Shown here: piece after piece, positions 60,351-64,000 of the stretch
Numbering within the stretch: the stretch's first letter is position 1
Layout: each line of letters opens with the position of its first letter
Assembly (NCBI GenBank): GCA_964016875.1
Contig: OZ024730.1
Coordinates: 37,456,795 to 37,520,794 of the forward strand
Direction: 5' to 3'
DNA: 64,000 nucleotides
Source of the DNA: Fallopia convolvulus
Lineage: Eukaryota; Streptophyta; Magnoliopsida; Caryophyllales; Polygonaceae
The notes under the pieces: model-generated
Told to the model about the DNA's origin: nothing
Databases searched by the model: none
What the model saw: the letters and a program-made list of their open reading frames with translations, nothing else
Program-made: the position numbers and the translations under genes

Positions 60351-62633
60351 AAATACCATTCATTTTCTACGTTTAGCAAACAGATATTGCATTATATTCT
60401 TATATTTATAAGAATACACCAAATCTAAATATATACACTCAAGTTCTTGCAACCATACATATGATTAGTTTCCTGTTTTAAGCATTTAAATATCAAAGAC
60501 TATACTAATTTTGAAATTCTCCAACTCTCCTTCAAATATGGGAAAGCTTCCTGCAAATAGTAATGACAAGCCAAGATTAGTAGAATTCAGATATCATGCC
60601 AATGAAAAATATACTGTTTGGCTTAGATTGACTTCATTTAGAATCAAAGAAACACGAAATCACTGCTTGGCTTAGATTGACTTCATTTACCACTCCTAAT
60701 CAAAAACTTCTCAAGGAACAAGATTGTGATTCTCAAGGAACAAGATTGTGATTCCTAATCAAAAACCTTATAATTATTTTCAGATTAAGTATAAACTAAT
60801 CCACTTTCTCTAAAAAACGCAATAAAACTTCAGATTCCTATATACAATGAATTGAAATATCATAATCTGCACTATTCTACCAGCAGTATCTTTATGTTTT
60901 TATAGCAATCTTACAACCTCTCTAACCATTTCCCCTCATCTTAATTACTTTAACCCTGAACCTAAAAAGTTGGGCTTAACCTGTCCATTGTTCTACATTT
61001 CAGCATATTATTATAAGATGATAACAATGGAAGGGATCTTTCTAATAAGCAAACTTTCAATATTGTAAGAGCTCAAAGCACAGAGAATGTTCTATGGATG
61101 TCAGCTCAATACTGACTTTCAAAATGAACTTGTTTGATGAACTTGTTTGAAAATAAAGGGAATTTTATGTCAAAAATGAAATAGTAAGATCGTATCACAA
61201 AAAAAAATTGTAGAGCCTCAACGTTGGGCTCCATATAAAAGCTCTCTTTCACTCCACCTGGAACAATTATGCAACTACATCAAGAAGCCAATAAGGAGGA
61301 AAAGTTCTTTCATGTGACAAAGCAAAAACTCAGCCTATTCAAATGTGTATTAAGTCCAACGGAGTCACACTACTATCAGCAAAAGAAACTTTGACTCTTT
61401 ATACCTTGGCTCTCATGTTGAGGCACTCAAGGATTATAGTAAGATAAACAACACTATACCCACCCATTAACAAAAGAGAATATCTGAATCTAAAATACCA
61501 CTTTGGTGTGACAGAGAGAAAAAACTCCTTTAAATAAAATATATGCCAAGAAGTTTGCATTTGCAAAACCACCAATGTCTTCTCAGGTTGCAAGATATTG
61601 AATGAAAGTGCACAAGGCATGCCATTTTCAGTAGAAAAGTTAAACTAAGAGAGTAAGGATATTGCGTAACTTAATGTCATGAAAGGTGGTCCTCTCAATT
61701 CTCTCCATGACCACCAGAAATCCAACCCACAAGACTCTGATCAAGCACTTTTATTGCTAAATAAAGCCTACAATATGCTTTTCTTAGTGGATTCAAGCAA
61801 CTTTCATCAAGTTTCTGGTGCAAAAATGAGTCAAAATTAGAAATGAGACACATTCCCAATTTAATATAGAGAAACACATTACCTAATCCTTGACCTGCCA
61901 ATTTGATATAGAGAAACACATTACCCAAGCCTTTACGACATCAAGATAATTACAGCTTTACAATATATGAATTCTACCTTTCAAGTCTTGAACCTCATTG
62001 TCCAATCTTCGGATCTACCTTTCAAGTTCATCCCTGTCCAAAGAAAGGTTCAATAATGAAAAAGACTATGGCATAGCATGAAAACTGAATTTACTGGAAG
62101 GTAAGATCCACTTAAATTCTGAAATTCAAAGAGGTAGCATTTCTTTGTCCTAAGAACTTCTCTCATGACAGAGTTCAAATTCATTTGCATATTCTAGCAA
62201 AGTTTGTACATGATTTAAGATTCCATTGAATTAGGAATGAAGTTGCTTTTAGTGGGAACATGAAAACACAATAACACCTGAATCCAAGTACTTAAATATT
62301 TATCAAACATGCTATAAGTTAAGATGGGAAGCTACGAACTTTTGGAGAAGGAGTTTATTCTTCTTCAGTTTTTTAATTTGAATATGAGAGAATTATTCAA
62401 GTTCATTCACCCTATTTTTGGAATCTTTTAAGATGCAATCATGGTTCTTGATCTTCTTTCTAATTCTGCTTTAGTTTCTCCAACCTCTTTTCTAGTTCCA
62501 ATCAATGACTCTTATAAGGCAACCAAGCTAGCAAGGTAGTGCACAAAAAATCATCATAATGACAAAATTCTGGGAGTGCTTATAAAAGATATTTCAAAAG
62601 CCACAGAGTTGATATTTCATGAAACACTAGTAA
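60351..62633. other. Possible interior of the CACTA element, no intact gene
   Basis: AT-rich sequence with no intact frame. On the minus strand two weak coiled-coil-like relics are readable: DELER-stop-IRRLDNEVQDLK preceded by an AG acceptor near 62042, and LELEKRLEKLKQN near 62490. They might be decayed exons of the same source gene as the zipper at 63138, but the support is poor. Confidence 0.3.
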
Positions 62634-62964
62634 GGGCCCGTTTGGTATCCATATCAGGATATCGGATATGGGTATGGATATGATTGATACCCATATCTGG
62701 TGTTTGGTATATGCTGATATCGATATCAAAGTGATATCTGCTGTTTGGTATAGGAGTATATCGATATCAGCTGATATCTTTCTGATATCAGAGTGATATT
62801 AGAGTGTTATTTTCATATACCCCAGTAAATTGGTATATCAAAGATATCACTCATATCCATACCCATATCCGATATCTAGATATCACTCGTACCGATATCT
62901 TGATATCCATACCGATACCGATATCCGATATCTCATATCTTAGATATCAATACCAAACGAGCAC
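62634..62964. mobile_element. Palindromic MITE rich in gatatc/ccatatc
   Basis: Ends gggcccgtttggtatccata and, reverse-complemented, gtgctcgtttggtattgata form an inverted repeat. The whole 331 bp is built of gatatc, ccatatc and ggtatg motifs on both strands, so it could fold into a long hairpin. No target duplication was resolved. The tip resembles the hAT-like end at 19244. Confidence 0.65.
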
Positions 62965-63137
62965 ATATATGGTACAATATATGATGACAGGAGGTTGTAC
63001 GCAATATACTTCTAAGGTGAAATTGTAAGGAAAGTTACTAATACAGTAACATTACTATTGGAAGAAGAAAAGAGAAACACGAAAAAAGGGAATTTTTACC
63101 AATGTATTATTAGACTCAAATTCCAATTTTTGAGAAA

Positions 63138-63308
63138 CTAATATGAGTTGGCAACTGGACTACCAAACTGCACACCAGTGATAATTTGACAAAGGCCTTC
63201 GGTTTCTTCTTTGAGTTGAGCATTCTCCATAAGAACCTTCTCATTAGACTCAGACACCTTCTTCAACTTGTCAATCAGTTCATGATTCTCAACCCTCAGC
63301 CTAACAAC
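63138..63308 (-). pseudogene. Terminal exon with bZIP-like leucine zipper
   Basis: Preceded by a splice-acceptor-like cacag, the minus-strand exon encodes 56 residues and a stop: it begins VVRLRVENHELIDKLKKVSE, continues SNEKVLMENAQLKEETEGL and ends CQIITGVQFGSPVANSY. Hydrophobic residues recur every seventh position (L4, L11, V18, V25, L32, L39), a leucine zipper. The EN..L...SES.EK...ENA.LKE pattern resembles G-box-factor type bZIPs. The basic region would be in an upstream exon, which was not found in the remaining 700 bp, so this may be a fragment carried by a transposon or the end of a gene beyond the window. The family is an inference. Confidence 0.45.
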
Positions 63309-63759
63309 CTGTGACCAGAGATATCAGCCACGAACTATGAAGTCAAAGTTCTTGACGGAGGCAGGTGGGGGCGCGGGGTGCCCGCCTCCACCGGTAGCCG
63401 AGAATTCTCAGCCATGCTCCAGTGGCAAAAAACAGGTGAAAACTTTTCTCAATTGAGAAATAAGAACCATGGATGACACAAGACATTAGGAGACAAAATT
63501 CAATTGAGAACGGCAAGTTCAAACCGATCAATTTGGAGACGAAATTGTAGACTTTGACGAGGTAGAGAAGATATGCCGCGGTGAATAAATCGAATTCTTT
63601 CTCCCGACTCGTTCCATCCTTCTTTTCTCTCTCTAGTTCCTTCCTAGAGCTATTTCTCAGTTGAATGAACTTGAAACATCGCACCGCCGCTCCTGGGAAG
63701 CAAGGAAGAGAGGTAGGCCGCGCACTCCGCACCGTCACACTGCCGACCGCCGCATCCTT

Positions 63760-63912
63760 GTAGTCGAACCCGGCGAGTGGAAGCCTCGACAACGAGCGAC
63801 CTTTCATCTTTTGGAGAGCTGCATGACGGATCTTAGCTGCTCGGAAGCAGTCTCCTAGCTTGGATTCCAGCGAATAGGACGTGGGACGGAGATCGGAGAC
63901 CACGTCTTCTTC
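63760..63912 (-). pseudogene. HMG-CoA reductase fragment
   Basis: Minus-strand residues EEDVVSDLRPTSYSLESKLG, DCFRAAKIRHAALQKMKGRS and LSRLPLAGFDY match the conserved entry of the plant HMGR catalytic domain (SYSLESKLGDC.RAA.IRR.ALQ...G.SL.GLPL.GFDY). HMGR makes mevalonate for isoprenoid synthesis. After GFDY the similarity stops abruptly, where the enzyme should continue ILGQCCEMPVG. A splice-like ttttcttag precedes it. Only about 50 residues survive, so this is a fragment; it may have been captured by the nearby CACTA element. Confidence 0.65.
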
Positions 63913-64000
63913 CTAAGAAAAGAGATCTCGAACTTAGGTTTTTTTAGGGATTTGAGTGGTTTTGGGGCTTTAGTCTATTGGCGATGTCATATGGCTTCTT

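Noticed and set aside
63343..63903. A single 186-residue protein containing the HMGR-like start
   Set aside because: Similarity ends at GFDY; the remaining ~140 residues have no family resemblance and lack every later HMGR motif.
1..64000. CRISPR arrays or prokaryotic defence islands
   Set aside because: No regularly spaced identical repeats and no bacterial-type operons; all genes are plant nuclear genes or transposons.

Overview
The window is nuclear DNA of a flowering plant, most likely a eudicot. The evidence is split genes with GT-AG introns, plant-specific families (isoprenylated heavy-metal protein, chloroplast-targeted ketol-acid reductoisomerase, plant Ubc13, Paf1-complex VIP5, plant 14-3-3), AT-rich intergenic DNA and a dense, varied set of plant transposable elements. 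Nothing here fixes the species; an asterid is a guess only. No bacterial operon, CRISPR array or organellar block was seen.

Gene layout. A small Agenet/Tudor-like gene (4.6-5.1 kb, -) and a HIPP-type gene with a one-base frameshift (5.8-6.5 kb, +) lie at the left. Then follow a seven-exon 14-3-3 gene (15.0-18.1 kb, +), a ten-exon HAD phosphatase with a decayed riboflavin-kinase tail (22.2-26.6 kb, +), a seven-exon Ubc13 (28.9-31.6 kb, +), VIP5/RTF1 (32.5-34.3 kb, - , with a 1.6-kb 5'-UTR intron) and a ten-exon KARI gene for branched-chain amino acid synthesis (37.5-40.9 kb, -). These are unrelated housekeeping genes. Exon boundaries are manual: each junction was read as GT-AG with phase conserved, and the summed coding lengths are multiples of three (14-3-3 258 aa, HAD 370 aa, Ubc13 153 aa, KARI 590 aa).

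Transposon layout. 1-2.9 kb holds the 5' part of a Ty1/copia element (-) with LTR and primer-binding site. 3.46-4.19 kb is a hAT MITE with a perfect 8-bp target-site duplication. 6.7-9.1 kb is a long-TIR Mutator-like element broken by a complete Helitron (6,889-8,648). 11.4-13.2 kb is a decayed LINE. 13.4-14.7 kb is a second long-TIR element with an almost GC-free core. 19.2-21.7 kb is a hAT-like element holding CAC-rich low-complexity DNA and, nested inside it, a Pack-MULE carrying a broken Werner-type exonuclease fragment. 41.6-45.2 kb is a 3.6-kb solo LTR. 46.0-47.9 kb holds copia and gypsy gag relics. 48.1-54.2 kb (+) and 55.6-60.1 kb (-) are two related L1-type LINEs with RNase H, tail to tail; the second has an ORF2 interrupted by a single stop codon. 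From 60.06 kb a CACTA terminus begins, and to its right lie fragments resembling a bZIP leucine zipper and HMG-CoA reductase, possibly transposon-captured.

I did not find a clearly new biological system. The most useful second looks are the Pack-MULE exonuclease capture, the phosphatase with a lost flavokinase site, the Helitron nested in a MULE, the nearly intact LINE, and the possible gene-capturing CACTA element at the right edge.
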